This document shows, piece after piece, positions 45,992 to 56,540 of a DNA stretch of 64,000 nucleotides; the stretch's first letter is position 1; every line of letters starts with the position of its first letter. The translations under genes and the position numbers were made by a program. Source of the DNA: Ureibacillus thermosphaericus (lineage in GTDB: Bacteria > Bacillota > Bacilli > Bacillales_A > Planococcaceae). Location: assembly GCF_012396605.1 (NCBI RefSeq), contig NZ_JAAXPW010000014.1, positions 1-64,000 of the forward strand, in the 5' to 3' direction. Under the pieces are notes generated by a model. It saw nothing but the letters and a program-made list of their open reading frames with translations. It was not told the origin of the DNA and ran no database searches.

Positions 45992-46466
45992 GAAAATCAC
46001 GACCTAAGCCGTATGATGTGAGAATTTCCTCTTGTCTTGAAAACATTACTTTTTCGTCTTCTTCCGTCATATGATCATATCCTAATAAATGCAAAAATCC
46101 ATGTACGGCAAGAAAACCAAGTTCTCTTTCAAATGTATGCCCGTACTCTTCTGCCTGTTCCCTCGTTCGATCGACAGAAATAATAATATCACCTAGAACA
46201 CGAGGTAATTCTCCAACTCCAATAATTTCGATTTCTCCTTCGCCCATTTCTTCTAGAGCGAAGGAAATAACATCTGTCGGCTGGTCTTTGTCACGGTATT
46301 CACGATTTATTTCATGTATCTTTTCATTAGTTACAAAGGTAACAGAAACTTCTGCATTGTTGATATTTTCTATTTTCGCAGCATGTTGAAGCAATTTTTC
46401 AACAAGTTCGATATGTTCATCGCTTAATTTATTTGTCTCATCTAAAAAATCAATTGTTAAAGTCAT
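45984..46466 (-). CDS. ybeY: Endoribonuclease YbeY (rRNA maturation)
   Basis: 160 residues. UPF0054 metalloprotein with the zinc motif [11 protein letters not shown] (about 128-138) and DVISFALEE upstream. Acts in 16S rRNA 3'-end processing and quality control. AGGAGG ribosome site; eight bases after pgpH. Confidence 0.95.
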
Positions 46467-46474
46467 AGTTCCTC

Positions 46475-48598
46475 CTAATTTTTATCCTCTTTTGGATACT
46501 CAATTCTAGAGTGGAACGTGCCATTTAGTGTTTCACAAAGCACTTTTTCAATTATTTTTAACTCCTTAATGGAAATATCGCATTCATCAAATTGTTGTTC
46601 CTCTAATTTATTTTTAATAATCGATTGCACTAAATTGCGAATTTTCTCAGCATTAGGTTGCTTCATGGAGCGAGCGGCCGCTTCTACACTATCAGCGATG
46701 CTAATGACCGCAATTTCTTTCGTTTGAGGTTTTGGCCCCGGATAGTGGAAGATGGACTCATCTTTAACTACGCCTTGTTCTTTTGCTTTATGCAAAAAAT
46801 ATTTTAACGAACTTGTGCCATGATGTTGAAGTGCAATATCAATAATTTCTTGTGGCATTTTATGTTTTTGTAAAATTTCTGCTCCATCATTTGTATGGGC
46901 TATAATAATTTCCGCACTTCTTTCTGGTGGCAGCGAGTCATGTGGGTTGATGCCTGACATTTGGTTCTCGACGAAGAATGCAGGGCGTCTCGTCTTCCCA
47001 ATATCATGATAATAACTTCCTACTCGAGCAAGCAATCCATCTGCTCCAATAGCTTCACAAGCGGCTTCCGCTAAATTTGCGACCATGATGCTATGATGAT
47101 ACGTTCCAGGTGTTTCGGTTAATATTTTTTTCAATAGCGGATGATTTGGATTCGATAATTCGATTAATTTCATTGTCGACAAAATTCCAAAGGCTGATTC
47201 AAAGAATGGCAACAATCCCATCGTTAAAGCGCCAGACAACAAACCTGAAACTACTGCTGCCACTCCGTAAAATAATAATTCTAACGGTTCATAATGGGAT
47301 TGGGACATTAATAAATAGAATGCAATAAATAATATATTAATAATAACTACAATTCCACAACCCTTTAATATATCAGAACGATTTTCAATCGATTTCATAA
47401 AGTAAATGCATGCATAGCCACCAAGCAATATATACAATGCAATTTCCATTTGCAATACTGCCGAATACCCTTCTTGGAATATAACACCTGCCGATGCGGC
47501 CGTGAGTAATGTTACTAGACTTGCAACTTTATGAGATGCTAATAAACTCACAAGCATAGTCGTTAAAGCAGAGGGAAATAAAAAGGCTATTTGGACTTCA
47601 AAATCATCTAATAAATTAATAAGTTCCATAAATCCGATTGAAAATAGATAAACAATTACCGTTGCAACAACTTGTTTTCTCTTTTTTTGCACATCAATAT
47701 TAAGTTTGTCAAATAGGAAATAAAGAAAAGTCATTTGCAATATAACTAAAATTGCTAGTCCCAGTACAGGTTTTATAGATGCCTTATTATTTGTCATCCC
47801 TAATAATTCCAGCTGTCGATATTTTTCTCTGTCGATTAATTCGCCTTCTTGTACGATAATTTGACCTTGTAAAATACGAGTTGGTTCAACTGCTTGCCGT
47901 GCTCGTTGTTTTAATTCTTCAGTTTTTTCTTCATCCAACGTTTCCGTTTCGACAACTGCTACCCTTCCTAAAATAACTAATGGTGGTATAAGGGAATTAC
48001 TAATACTCTCATGTGCACGAATTTTTGATTCTAATTCATTGCGCACGGATGTGACATTTTCCTTGCGTATTGGGACCGATAGAGTATCTTTCACTAGTTG
48101 AATCAATGTGGTATGAGCTTTACTTAATTCCTTTTCGTCCACAGTGATAAAAGTCCATAAATGTTCATCTGTGAATCGCAGGGAAGTTTGACTTTCAGTG
48201 ATTTCCTTTAATTTATCTTGAAGCAGTTGAATTTGCTCTTCTTTCAATAATATTCTAGTACCATTTCCGGAAATTTCTTTTCGGACGTCCAAAATAATTT
48301 CATATATTGTTTCAATAAGCGCCACCCGATGATCGACAATTTCTTCATCAAAGACATATACGGATTCCACAGCATCTACTGCTGCTTGTCTCTCCTTCTC
48401 TGTTTTTTCAGTATCTTCTACGGTTTTCACAGCTCGTATTGTTTCTGGAGCTAATTGAAATGGTTGGACATCATATGTATCTCCTCGAACATTGCCAAAC
48501 ATGATAAAAAACTGTAATAGGCCAGTAATAAATAATATAGTAATCAGTAATACACGAAAACCGAACATGTCCAGTAATTTTATTAAGTGCTTATCCAT
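46475..48598 (-). CDS. pgpH: 7TM-HD cyclic-di-AMP phosphodiesterase
   Basis: 707 residues. PgpH/YqfF: an N-terminal membrane helix, a large extracytoplasmic 7TMR-HDED domain (about 40-280), seven membrane helices (about 280-480), and a cytoplasmic HD domain with [13 protein letters not shown] and [11 protein letters not shown] (about 500-540). In Listeria and Bacillus the HD domain cleaves c-di-AMP. GGGGGTG ribosome site. Confidence 0.95.
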   Translation of the reverse strand: MDKHLIKLLDMFGFRVLLITILFITGLLQFFIMFGNVRGDTYDVQPFQLAPETIRAVKTVEDTEKTEKERQAAVDAVESVYVFDEEIVDHRVALIETIYEIILDVRKEISGNGTRILLKEEQIQLLQDKLKEITESQTSLRFTDEHLWTFITVDEKELSKAHTTLIQLVKDTLSVPIRKENVTSVRNELESKIRAHESISNSLIPPLVILGRVAVVETETLDEEKTEELKQRARQAVEPTRILQGQIIVQEGELIDREKYRQLELLGMTNNKASIKPVLGLAILVILQMTFLYFLFDKLNIDVQKKRKQVVATVIVYLFSIGFMELINLLDDFEVQIAFLFPSALTTMLVSLLASHKVASLVTLLTAASAGVIFQEGYSAVLQMEIALYILLGGYACIYFMKSIENRSDILKGCGIVVIINILFIAFYLLMSQSHYEPLELLFYGVAAVVSGLLSGALTMGLLPFFESAFGILSTMKLIELSNPNHPLLKKILTETPGTYHHSIMVANLAEAACEAIGADGLLARVGSYYHDIGKTRRPAFFVENQMSGINPHDSLPPERSAEIIIAHTNDGAEILQKHKMPQEIIDIALQHHGTSSLKYFLHKAKEQGVVKDESIFHYPGPKPQTKEIAVISIADSVEAAARSMKQPNAEKIRNLVQSIIKNKLEEQQFDECDISIKELKIIEKVLCETLNGTFHSRIEYPKEDKN

Positions 48599-48679
48599 AA
48601 CGCACCCCCAATATTGTATATTAATAGTTTATCAATTTCTCGTTCGTTTTTCATTGGTAGAATTGGATTCTTTAGTAAA

Positions 48680-48711
48680 TAAAAAATGTGTACGAACTGG
48701 CGTACACATTG
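48680..48711 (-). terminator. Terminator after phoH
   Basis: Leftward perfect 10-bp stem AATGTGTACG / CGTACACATT and six T, ending at the phoH stop. It separates phoH from pgpH, which would then need its own promoter. Confidence 0.88.
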
Positions 48712-49668
48712 TTATAGTTCTTGATCGAAATAGGCTTGAATAATTTTTGCCACAAGAGGATGCCTTACTACATCTCCTGCTTCCAAATAGGTAAAATGAA
48801 TATCTTTCACATTTTTCAACACTCGTTCAGCAATCATCAATCCAGATTCTACATTTTTCGGTAAGTCAATTTGAGATTTATCTCCCGTAATAACCATTTT
48901 GGACCCAAATCCTAATCGAGTTAAAAACATTTTCATTTGCATATGGGTTGTATTTTGAGCTTCATCCAAAATAACAAAAGCATCATCTAACGTACGGCCA
49001 CGCATATAAGCAAGTGGAGCAATTTCAATTGTTCCCCGCTCAATTAATCGTTGAGTATGTTCTGTTCCATAAATATCGTGTAAGGCATCGTATAATGGCC
49101 GTAAATATGGGTCAACTTTTTCTTTTAAATCACCAGGTAAAAATCCGAGCGACTCTCCTGCCTCTACAGCTGGACGTGTTAGAATGATTCGTTTAACATG
49201 TCCATTTTTTAATGCTTGTGTTGCCATGACTACTGCTAAATATGTTTTCCCCGTACCTGCAGGCCCGATGGCAAAAACTAAATCATGAGAACGAATAGCC
49301 TTTATATATTCACGTTGACCAATCGTTTTGGCACGGATAGGCTTGCCATTATGAGTTCTACCTATTTCAACGTCATATAACTCTGAAAAATATTCAAGTG
49401 TTCCTTTATTTAACATTTCAATGGCACTTGAAACGTCTCTTAAATCAATATTAATGCCTTTACGAATAACTTTTAATAATTCTTTTAGCAACAATGTTAC
49501 TTGCTTCTTTTGTTCTACTTCACCTGTAATTTGAATGATTTCACCGCGAGTAATGATACGACAATTAAATGATTCTTCAATTAACTTTATATTAGCATCG
49601 CCCATTCCTAGAAGCATAATTGCTTCATTTGGGTTTTCAACATGTAACTCTGTTAATTCTTCAGCCAT
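48712..49668 (-). CDS. phoH: PhoH-like ATPase
   Basis: 318 residues. N-terminal KH-like segment (about 15-85) and PhoH P-loop NTPase core: Walker A GPAGTGKTYLAV (about 134), ILTRPAVEAGESLGFLPGDL, Walker B FVILDEAQNTT (about 232), ITGDKSQIDLP. Probably RNA-linked, often paired with YbeY. Two bases after yqfD. Confidence 0.93.
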   Translation of the reverse strand: MAEELTELHVENPNEAIMLLGMGDANIKLIEESFNCRIITRGEIIQITGEVEQKKQVTLLLKELLKVIRKGINIDLRDVSSAIEMLNKGTLEYFSELYDVEIGRTHNGKPIRAKTIGQREYIKAIRSHDLVFAIGPAGTGKTYLAVVMATQALKNGHVKRIILTRPAVEAGESLGFLPGDLKEKVDPYLRPLYDALHDIYGTEHTQRLIERGTIEIAPLAYMRGRTLDDAFVILDEAQNTTHMQMKMFLTRLGFGSKMVITGDKSQIDLPKNVESGLMIAERVLKNVKDIHFTYLEAGDVVRHPLVAKIIQAYFDQEL

Positions 49669-49670
49669 AT

Positions 49671-50798
49671 CTAATCTCCTTGACTAATTGGATATTCTTT
49701 CGCAATATTTTCGTTTACCAAAAAAAGGACTTTCCCTTTAACTTTATCATCATCGAAGGTAACGTGCAAAATATTTTCTTTCTTGATAATCGTTTTTGGA
49801 GGTAGTGATTTTAAAATTTTTTCGTGCAATAGCGGCAAAATAAATGAGTCGATTTGATCTTCTGACAGTTCTTGTACAGTTGTAATATAATTTTGCGTCT
49901 TTTTGATTTCGATGTAATTTGAAATCCAATTTGGCAATTTGATTTTTTGAAACGATAACTCTTTCTCCTTTTCATCGCTATTTTTCAATCCAAATATCCA
50001 CTTGCTGTCAGCGGCTGAAATGTATTTGACTTTCCTCGGTATCTCAAAACTCGTTTCTAGCCAGTAATCAGCATATACTTCTCCCTGCGCACCCACAGCC
50101 ATATATTCATCTTCACCTACAGTAATGACTCCTGATACAAGAACATCTCCTTTATACACAGTCATATTTGGCATAACTCGACGCTCACCGCTTGTAATAT
50201 TAAAATGAGTTATCACACCACTTTTCGAAGCAACTAAATGATATAGTCCGTCGCTTTTCTTTTCTTTATTTTCCGTTATTGGTGCTAGTTGGGGAACAAT
50301 CGTCATACTGCTTCCCTTTTTGATAATATGCACCCAAGAAAGATCACGTATTTCTTCCATAATGGTTTGTCGTATTTCAAAATCGGATACAAGTTTTCGC
50401 TTTAACACAGGATTGTCTAGTTGTAATTTTTCATCTATTATCTTTTCAACTTTCGCCTTCAATTCTGGCGTACTTGCTTCCACTTCAACTTTCCAAATAA
50501 ATTGTGAACAGATGATGGGGATGAAAATCAACAGTATTATTCCAATAATTGTCCAACCAGTTTTTTGAAAAATCCTTGATTGTTGCAGGTAACGTATTTT
50601 TACTTTCAAATTTAATTTTTTCCGCAATGAACGTACAATAGTCACATCTTTTCTAGAAATTTCAAATTTGACTTCATCCTCTAAAAACTCTATTTCTCGT
50701 AATTTCACTCGATTTTGTTGTAAGCGTCGAATCAATTCATGTACGTTTCCACTGCGAGAAACACGAATTTCTACAGGGCGGCTATCGTATAATTTCAT
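49671..50798 (-). CDS. yqfD: Sporulation protein YqfD
   Basis: 375 residues. YqfD family: a cytoplasmic N-terminal domain (about 1-88), one membrane helix (about 89-112), then a large external domain with repeated motifs, including the POTRA-like stretch VEVEASTPELKAKVEKI. Known as a SigE-dependent sporulation gene of unclear role, near the SpoIIIA-SpoIIQ channel. Start ATG 50798 has AGGTGA six bases before; 50804 is too close. It overlaps yqfC by 17 bases. Confidence 0.9.
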   Translation of the reverse strand: MKLYDSRPVEIRVSRSGNVHELIRRLQQNRVKLREIEFLEDEVKFEISRKDVTIVRSLRKKLNLKVKIRYLQQSRIFQKTGWTIIGIILLIFIPIICSQFIWKVEVEASTPELKAKVEKIIDEKLQLDNPVLKRKLVSDFEIRQTIMEEIRDLSWVHIIKKGSSMTIVPQLAPITENKEKKSDGLYHLVASKSGVITHFNITSGERRVMPNMTVYKGDVLVSGVITVGEDEYMAVGAQGEVYADYWLETSFEIPRKVKYISAADSKWIFGLKNSDEKEKELSFQKIKLPNWISNYIEIKKTQNYITTVQELSEDQIDSFILPLLHEKILKSLPPKTIIKKENILHVTFDDDKVKGKVLFLVNENIAKEYPISQGD

Positions 50799-51036
50799 TT
50801 TCATTCACCTGTCGCTTCATTTCAAAATTTTTTAACTGATCAACATGTACTAAAATTTCTTCTTCTTTTAGTACATTAATATGTACTTTGTCAGCCTCAA
50901 TCATCACGAGAAAACCTTCATAATAAAACTTACAATGATGCTCCGATGCTTCTAAAAATTTATAGTTTCCTATCATTCGTAATTGGCGACAATTCATCAT
51001 TTCAATTATAGGGTCAATCTGGAATAATTTTTTCAA
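50782..51036 (-). CDS. yqfC: Sporulation protein YqfC
   Basis: 84 residues, beta-rich small protein of the YqfC family (C-terminal segment IEADKVHINVLKEEEILVHV resembles YabP/YqfC). SigE-associated in Bacillus. TTG start; the SD AGGGAGGG lies 10 bases upstream and forms one arm of the hairpin at 51045-51084. Overlaps yqfD. Confidence 0.88.
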   Translation of the reverse strand: MKKLFQIDPIIEMMNCRQLRMIGNYKFLEASEHHCKFYYEGFLVMIEADKVHINVLKEEEILVHVDQLKNFEMKRQVNENEIIR

Positions 51037-51084
51037 AAAAAACTGCCCTCCCTTTCACCAAGTATATGCTTAGGAATGGGAGGA
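51037..51084 (-). terminator. Terminator-like hairpin masking the yqfC SD
   Basis: Leftward: TCCTCCCATTCC (51084-51073) pairs with GGTGAAAGGGAGGGC (51059-51045), with one small bulge, and eight T follow. The stem probably ends the floA-side transcript. The GGGAGGG of the 3' arm is the only ribosome site for yqfC, whose TTG lies at the end of the T tract. Confidence 0.75.
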
Positions 51085-51093
51085 CATGATTTT

Positions 51094-51531
51094 TTACCGT
51101 TTTTTCGATTTTGGTGGTCCTAAAATTTCTTGTGTAATGATAGCATTCCTTAACGCTTCTTTTGAAGATAAGAATGGAAGTTTATGACTTACCTGTGGAT
51201 GAGATTTCGTTTCTTTCGTTACGACAGGAGTTTGATTTGAACGTTCTTTTAACTCGACATTATTGGGCACAGGTTGTACTTGTTGTTGTATTGGTGAAGG
51301 TTCTTGCTCCTTCTCATCTACCATTACGGATTCTCTCTGTTTTACTTCCTTTTCTTCCGTTAATTGTTTCATCACTTCATTTGCAAATTCATCTAATGTT
51401 TTGATTTCAATTTTTGGTCTTTGACGATGTTCTTTTTGAATAGGAGGGGTAGATTGATCATGCCGTCTTTTTGACGAGCTAAAAAAAGAACTAACTAGAG
51501 CTATAATGATAAATAGAATTAAACTCTCCAA
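51094..51531 (-). CDS. Hypothetical membrane-anchored protein, YqfB position
   Basis: 145 residues. One N-terminal membrane helix (about 3-20), then a long polar segment rich in Gln/Glu/Lys/Pro (about 25-115) likely disordered, and a short C-terminal block LPFLSSKEALRNAIITQEIL with PPKSKKR. It sits between floA and yqfC like yqfB, but I see no sequence basis to equate them. TTG start with AAAGGAG eight bases before. A role with the flotillin FloA is only suggested by context. Confidence 0.7.
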   Translation of the reverse strand: MESLILFIIIALVSSFFSSSKRRHDQSTPPIQKEHRQRPKIEIKTLDEFANEVMKQLTEEKEVKQRESVMVDEKEQEPSPIQQQVQPVPNNVELKERSNQTPVVTKETKSHPQVSHKLPFLSSKEALRNAIITQEILGPPKSKKR

Positions 51532-51561
51532 CTATAACACTCCTTTCTGGAGGAGTATCTC

Positions 51562-52554
51562 TTAATCCTCTTGTTGATTCTTTGTCACATTTGCAATAGA
51601 ATCACGCATTGCAGTGTCCGCTTGAATATTTTTGTAATTCATATAATCCATAATTCCTAAATTACCAGATCGTAAAGCTTCCGCCATTGCCATCGGAATT
51701 TGTGCTTCAGCTTCTACTACTTTTGCTTTCATTTCTTGGGTTTTAGCAACCATTTCTTGCTCTTTCGCTACTGCCATTGCACGACGTTCTTCCGCCTTCG
51801 CTTGAGCGATATTTTTATCAGCCTGAGCTTGCTCAATTTGCAATTCTGCCCCAATATTTTTACCAACATCCACATCTGCAATATCGATGGATAAAATCTC
51901 AAAAGCTGTTCCGGCATCTAATCCTTTTTTCAACACAGTTTGAGAAATCAAATCTGGATTTTCTAAAACTTTTGAATGGGATTCACTCGAACCAATCGTT
52001 GAAACAATCCCTTCACCAACGCGGGCAATCACCGTATCTTCGCCCGCACCACCGACTAAACGGTCTAAATTTGCACGTACAGTAATTCTTGCCTTAGCCT
52101 TTACTTCAATCCCGTTAAGGGCAACACCAGCAATAAACGGTGTTTCAATAACTTTAGGATTTACTGACATTTGAACCGCTTCTAATACGTCTCGACCAGC
52201 TAAGTCGATTGCAGCGGCACGTTCAAAAGATAATTCGATATTTGCTCTTTGCGCAGCAATTAATGCATTTACAACGCGGTCAACGTTACCACCAGCTAAA
52301 TAATGGGACTCTAATTGATTGATTGTCACATCTAAACCAGCTTTATGAGCTTTAATTAATGGATTTACAATACGACCAGGAATTACTCGACGTAATCTCA
52401 TTCCAATCAAAGTTAAAATGCTTACTCGCACGCCAGCAGCTAAAGCGCTAATCCACAGACCTACTGGTACGAATGTAAAGAAAATTCCTAATACAATGAT
52501 TGCAAAGACAATTCCAACAATGGAAGTGACGAATAAACCATCAATAAACATCAT
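51562..52554 (-). CDS. floA: Flotillin-like protein FloA
   Basis: 330 residues. YqfA/FloA: N-terminal hydrophobic hairpin anchor (about 8-35), SPFH-like core with [28 protein letters not shown] (quoted in part) and a C-terminal Ala/Glu-rich coiled coil ([20 protein letters not shown]). It organises functional membrane microdomains. Two bases after the NfeD gene, the usual partner. Confidence 0.95.
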   Translation of the reverse strand: MMFIDGLFVTSIVGIVFAIIVLGIFFTFVPVGLWISALAAGVRVSILTLIGMRLRRVIPGRIVNPLIKAHKAGLDVTINQLESHYLAGGNVDRVVNALIAAQRANIELSFERAAAIDLAGRDVLEAVQMSVNPKVIETPFIAGVALNGIEVKAKARITVRANLDRLVGGAGEDTVIARVGEGIVSTIGSSESHSKVLENPDLISQTVLKKGLDAGTAFEILSIDIADVDVGKNIGAELQIEQAQADKNIAQAKAEERRAMAVAKEQEMVAKTQEMKAKVVEAEAQIPMAMAEALRSGNLGIMDYMNYKNIQADTAMRDSIANVTKNQQED

Positions 52555-52556
52555 GC

Positions 52557-53882
52557 TTAATCTCCCTCTTTCTCTTTTATTTCTCTAACAACAATGCGTG
52601 ACCCCTCTACTTCAATCACTTTAACTTTTTTGTTGGAATCGATGTAACTACCTTCTGAAACAACATCGATTCTTTCATCGTCTACTAATACCGTTCCAGA
52701 GGGACGCAATGGTGTAATCGTTATTCCTTCTTTCCCAATTAAATCAATGCGATTGACATTGGATACATAACCTTCTTCTGTGGAGGTTGCCTCCTTCAAG
52801 ACGAGTTTGCTAAAGACATGTAGATTTTTTCCGAAAAACTTCACTAATACCACCATTCCTATTATGGCAATTGCCAATGCTATGATAATTGAATAAGCCA
52901 TATGAACGATACTTTCACCAGCAAATAATAGACTGATGATCATTATAGCACCACCAACGAGGCCTAAAATTCCTCCAGGCACAAATAGCTCAGCAATTAG
53001 AAAAACAGAACCGATTATAAATAGTATAATCGTTTCAAGACCTGCAAAACCTGCTACTGTGTGGCCGAAGAAAAATAAAATTAATGAAATTATACCAATG
53101 ATACCCGGTGCCCCAAAACCAGGAGAAAATAGTTCTAGCACTAAACCTAGAGAGGCGATTGTTAACAATAACGTTACCACAATCGGGTTCGTTAAAAATC
53201 TAGCCAGTTTTTCAGCAAATGTTTCATGAATGGAAAAAACTTCGCTATTCTCAAAACCTGTTTTCGCTAACAATTCATTTAAATTTTCAACCGTTCCATT
53301 AGAATACTCGATCCGATAAGCTTCTTCTGCTGTTAGTGTTAACAGTTTCCCTTTCGGACTATTCAATTCTGGCAAATCAAGGCTAGCATCCGCCATCGCT
53401 CGAGCATAATCTGGATTTCGATTGGTTGATTCTGCTGCAGCTTGCATATTTTTAATCCATGCGCTATTCGCTTTTTCACTTGCAGCATTTCCATTCATAT
53501 CGATAATTTGTGCCGCTCCCATCGTCGCATTTGGTGTCATATAGATTTCATCTGCATGAAGAGCGATATAAGCACCTGCTGAAAGAGCTTTTGAGTTAAT
53601 GAATGCTATAATTTTGGCAGGCGTCTCATCCATTAATTTTCCGATATCGTAAGCGACGTCAACATAGCCACCAGGGGTATGTATTTCAAGTACGATAGCA
53701 TCTGCTTTATTTTCAATCGCCTCTTTAAAGGAACGTTTTAAAAATTCATATAAACCTCTTTCGATTTCATTTTCTAAAGGAATGTGATACACTTTTTCTT
53801 TCGCAAAAGTGTTATTCGGAAATAAGAAAAACAATGTAGCTGCTAAAAGTACAATCCATCGGAAAATGTGCGGCTTATTCAT
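52557..53882 (-). CDS. yqeZ: NfeD-family membrane serine protease, YqeZ
   Basis: 441 residues. Signal peptide (about 1-27), ClpP-like domain (about 30-215) with [14 protein letters not shown] and nucleophile region [20 protein letters not shown], then four or five membrane helices (about 235-345) and a C-terminal OB (NfeD) domain (about 370-435). Operates with FloA; substrate unknown. In B. subtilis yqeY lies between rpsU and yqeZ; it is missing here. Confidence 0.92.
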   Translation of the reverse strand: MNKPHIFRWIVLLAATLFFLFPNNTFAKEKVYHIPLENEIERGLYEFLKRSFKEAIENKADAIVLEIHTPGGYVDVAYDIGKLMDETPAKIIAFINSKALSAGAYIALHADEIYMTPNATMGAAQIIDMNGNAASEKANSAWIKNMQAAAESTNRNPDYARAMADASLDLPELNSPKGKLLTLTAEEAYRIEYSNGTVENLNELLAKTGFENSEVFSIHETFAEKLARFLTNPIVVTLLLTIASLGLVLELFSPGFGAPGIIGIISLILFFFGHTVAGFAGLETIILFIIGSVFLIAELFVPGGILGLVGGAIMIISLLFAGESIVHMAYSIIIALAIAIIGMVVLVKFFGKNLHVFSKLVLKEATSTEEGYVSNVNRIDLIGKEGITITPLRPSGTVLVDDERIDVVSEGSYIDSNKKVKVIEVEGSRIVVREIKEKEGD

Positions 53883-54022
53883 CTGTTCCCTCCTTCCTCA
53901 ATATGGTTTACGTCTCAATTGAATGAAAAGTTTCAAATTTTTCATTTAATACTTAATTATATTGTACATGAAAATCAATTGTTGTTCCTCTGTTAAGTAT
54001 GTAAATGATTGAAGCATTAATG

Positions 54023-54060
54023 CAAAAAACCCTAGTATTTGTTTAACAAATACTAGGGTA
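54023..54060 (-). terminator. Terminator of rpsU
   Basis: Leftward perfect 14-bp stem ACCCTAGTATTTGT / ACAAATACTAGGGT with a short loop and T6. Confidence 0.93.
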
Positions 54061-54117
54061 TGATTTACTAAGCTAAAGTGTATCTTACGCGTGTTACGAA
54101 CGAAGGGTATAATTAGA

Positions 54118-54291
54118 TTACCACTTACGTTTACGTGCAGCTTCAGATTTTTTCTTACGTCTTACGCTTGGTTTTTCATAATATTCGCGTTTTCTAATTT
54201 CTTGAATTGTACCACTTTTAGATACAGTTCGTTTGAAGCGACGAAGAGCATCTTCAAGTGTTTCGTTTTTTCTTACGACAGTTTTTGTCAT
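54118..54291 (-). CDS. rpsU: 30S ribosomal protein bS21
   Basis: 57 residues, full length and highly basic ([21 protein letters not shown]-terminal ARKRKW). Small-subunit protein near the 3' end of 16S rRNA, linked with mRNA start-site selection. ATG 54291 with GGAGGG upstream; the frame to 54321 is not needed. Confidence 0.97.
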   Translation of the reverse strand: MTKTVVRKNETLEDALRRFKRTVSKSGTIQEIRKREYYEKPSVRRKKKSEAARKRKW

Positions 54292-54393
54292 CTCTTTTCC
54301 CTCCCTCCGAACACACGTCAATACACAGAAAACATGCGTTAATTGTGTACTCGAAAATTATATCGTATTGTAAATATTGAGTCAATAGAAATC

Positions 54394-55047
54394 CTATAAA
54401 GTTTCTTCAATAATTCTGACTCCGCTGCTAGTACCAATACGATTTGCTCCAGCCTCCAACATTTTTTTCATATCAGAAAAACTTCTAATTCCACCTGAAG
54501 CTTTCACGCCAACATGTTGGCCAACAGTTTTTCGCATTAATGCGACATCTTCTACAGTGGCACCTTTTTTTGAGAATCCTGTTGAAGTTTTGACAAATGC
54601 GGCACCAGCATCAACTGCCAATTGACACGCTCTCACCTTTTCTTCATCGGTTAACAAACATGTTTCAATAATTACTTTCACAATTTTTCCACCCGCAGCA
54701 TCAATAACGTGTTGAATATCTTCTTTCACTCGTTCATAATCACGCGTCTTAAGCAATCCGATATTAATGACCATATCAATTTCATCTGCACCTTGTTCAA
54801 TTGCTTGTTTTGTTTCAAATACTTTTGTTTCCGTCGTTGAAGCTCCGAGAGGAAAACCAATGACTGTGCAAACTTTAACGCATGTGTCCTGCAATAAATT
54901 TTTACAGTACTTTACCCAATATGGATTCACACAAACAGATGCAAAGCCATATTTTCTTGCTTCTTGGCACAATTTTCCAATTTGTTCTTTCGTTGCATCT
55001 GGTGAGAGTAACGTATGGTCAATATATGAAGCATAATTTGTTGTCAT
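54394..55047 (-). CDS. deoC: Deoxyribose-phosphate aldolase
   Basis: 217 residues, class I aldolase TIM barrel splitting deoxyribose-5-phosphate into glyceraldehyde-3-phosphate and acetaldehyde. [14 protein letters not shown] at the start; active Lys in [10 protein letters not shown] and the Schiff-base Lys in [10 protein letters not shown] (about 152); [11 protein letters not shown] (about 182). AAAGGAG ribosome site. It stands alone between rpsU and mtaB. Confidence 0.95.
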   Translation of the reverse strand: MTTNYASYIDHTLLSPDATKEQIGKLCQEARKYGFASVCVNPYWVKYCKNLLQDTCVKVCTVIGFPLGASTTETKVFETKQAIEQGADEIDMVINIGLLKTRDYERVKEDIQHVIDAAGGKIVKVIIETCLLTDEEKVRACQLAVDAGAAFVKTSTGFSKKGATVEDVALMRKTVGQHVGVKASGGIRSFSDMKKMLEAGANRIGTSSGVRIIEETL

Positions 55048-55146
55048 TGTAATTGCTCCTTTAATGTATTATTTATTCTTGTCCAATTGCCCTTATGATA
55101 ACATACGAAAATCATTCATATTAAGGTGAAAATTGTTCAATGAATA

Positions 55147-55185
55147 AAACAAATGCGCATTCCTGTATCTGTACAAGAATGCGCA
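55147..55185 (-). terminator. Terminator of mtaB operon
   Basis: Leftward perfect 9-bp stem TGCGCATTC / GAATGCGCA and T-rich tail, nine bases after the mtaB stop. Confidence 0.85.
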
Positions 55186-55193
55186 ATGAATTA

Positions 55194-56525
55194 TTATTGA
55201 ACTTGTTCTTCTAATACGCGAACAAATTGACCTTCATTATATGGATATCCCGCTTTTGTAATCTTCACTTTAACTAGTTTTCCAATGAGATCTGCCGTTC
55301 CTTCAAAAACAACTCGCAAATAATTATCTGTATAACCGGCTAACATGTTTGGTCCAAATTCTTTCACATGTTCTTCAGGAATAACTTCCAATACTTCCCC
55401 TTCGAATCGAGAAGCGTATTCTTTCGCCAATTGATCATTTAATGTAATCAAACGATGTACTCGTTCATTTTTAACTTCTTCGTCAATTTGGTTTTCCATT
55501 CTTGCCGCTGGAGTTCCAGTTCTTTTTGAATATGGGAATACGTGTAACTCTGCAAATTTATGTTCAGCTACAAAGTTGTACGTTTCCATAAACTCTTCTT
55601 CCGTCTCACCTGGGAAACCAACGATGATGTCAGAAGTTATTGCCAAATTTGGCAATGCTTCTTTTAATTTATTTAATCTTTCCGCGAAGAAATCCATTGT
55701 ATATTTTCGGCGCATACGCTTCAAAACTGTATCAGAACCAGATTGGAGCGGAATGTGTAAATGATTCACAACGATTTTCGACTTTCTCAATACGTCAATG
55801 ACTTCATCTGTTATTTGAGAGGCTTCAATCGATGAAATTCGCAAACGTTTAATTCCTTTTACATTTGCTTCAATATCGCGTAACAATTGGGCTAAATTGT
55901 AATCTTTAAAATCTTGACCGTATCCACCTGTATGAATACCCGTTAACACGATTTCTAAATAACCTGCATCTACAAGCGCTTGTGCTTGTTTGATTACTGC
56001 TTGTGGATCACGTGAACGCATTAATCCGCGCGCCCAAGGAATAATACAGAAAGTGCAGAAGTTGTTGCAACCCTCTTGTATTTTTAACGAAGCACGAGTG
56101 CGATCAGTAAAATAAGGAACATCCAATTCTTCAAATACGCGATTTTTCATAATATTATGTACTGCATTAATTGGCTGTCTCTCTTTACGGTACTGTTCAA
56201 TATAATCAAGCATTTTTACTCGATCTTGCGTACCTACCACAATGTCCACACCTGGAATTTCTAAAATTTCAGCAGGTGAAGTTTGTGCGTAACATCCTGT
56301 TACACATATCACAGCATCCGGATTTTGACGAATAGCTCTACGAATAACTTGGCGGGACTTTTTATCTCCTGTATTTGTAACAGTACATGTATTTATGACA
56401 TAAACGTCTGCTTGTTCTTCAAAATCAACACGTTCGTAACCATTCTCTTTAAATAATTGCCAAATGGCCTCAGTTTCGTAATGATTTACCTTACAGCCTA
56501 ATGTGTGAAACGCCACCGTTTGCAA
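55194..56525 (-). CDS. mtaB: tRNA t6A37 methylthiotransferase
   Basis: 443 residues. Radical-SAM enzyme forming ms2t6A37. N-terminal UPF0004 domain with three Cys (TLGCKVN, INTCTVT, VTGCYAQ), radical-SAM CxxxCxxC in EGCNNFCTFCIIPWARG (about 145-161), and a C-terminal TRAM domain (about 375-440). TTG start with AGAGGTG seven bases upstream. YqeV in B. subtilis; 15 bases after rsmE, same operon as prmA. Confidence 0.95.
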   Translation of the reverse strand: MQTVAFHTLGCKVNHYETEAIWQLFKENGYERVDFEEQADVYVINTCTVTNTGDKKSRQVIRRAIRQNPDAVICVTGCYAQTSPAEILEIPGVDIVVGTQDRVKMLDYIEQYRKERQPINAVHNIMKNRVFEELDVPYFTDRTRASLKIQEGCNNFCTFCIIPWARGLMRSRDPQAVIKQAQALVDAGYLEIVLTGIHTGGYGQDFKDYNLAQLLRDIEANVKGIKRLRISSIEASQITDEVIDVLRKSKIVVNHLHIPLQSGSDTVLKRMRRKYTMDFFAERLNKLKEALPNLAITSDIIVGFPGETEEEFMETYNFVAEHKFAELHVFPYSKRTGTPAARMENQIDEEVKNERVHRLITLNDQLAKEYASRFEGEVLEVIPEEHVKEFGPNMLAGYTDNYLRVVFEGTADLIGKLVKVKITKAGYPYNEGQFVRVLEEQVQ

Positions 56526-56540
56526 GGCAACACACCTCTT

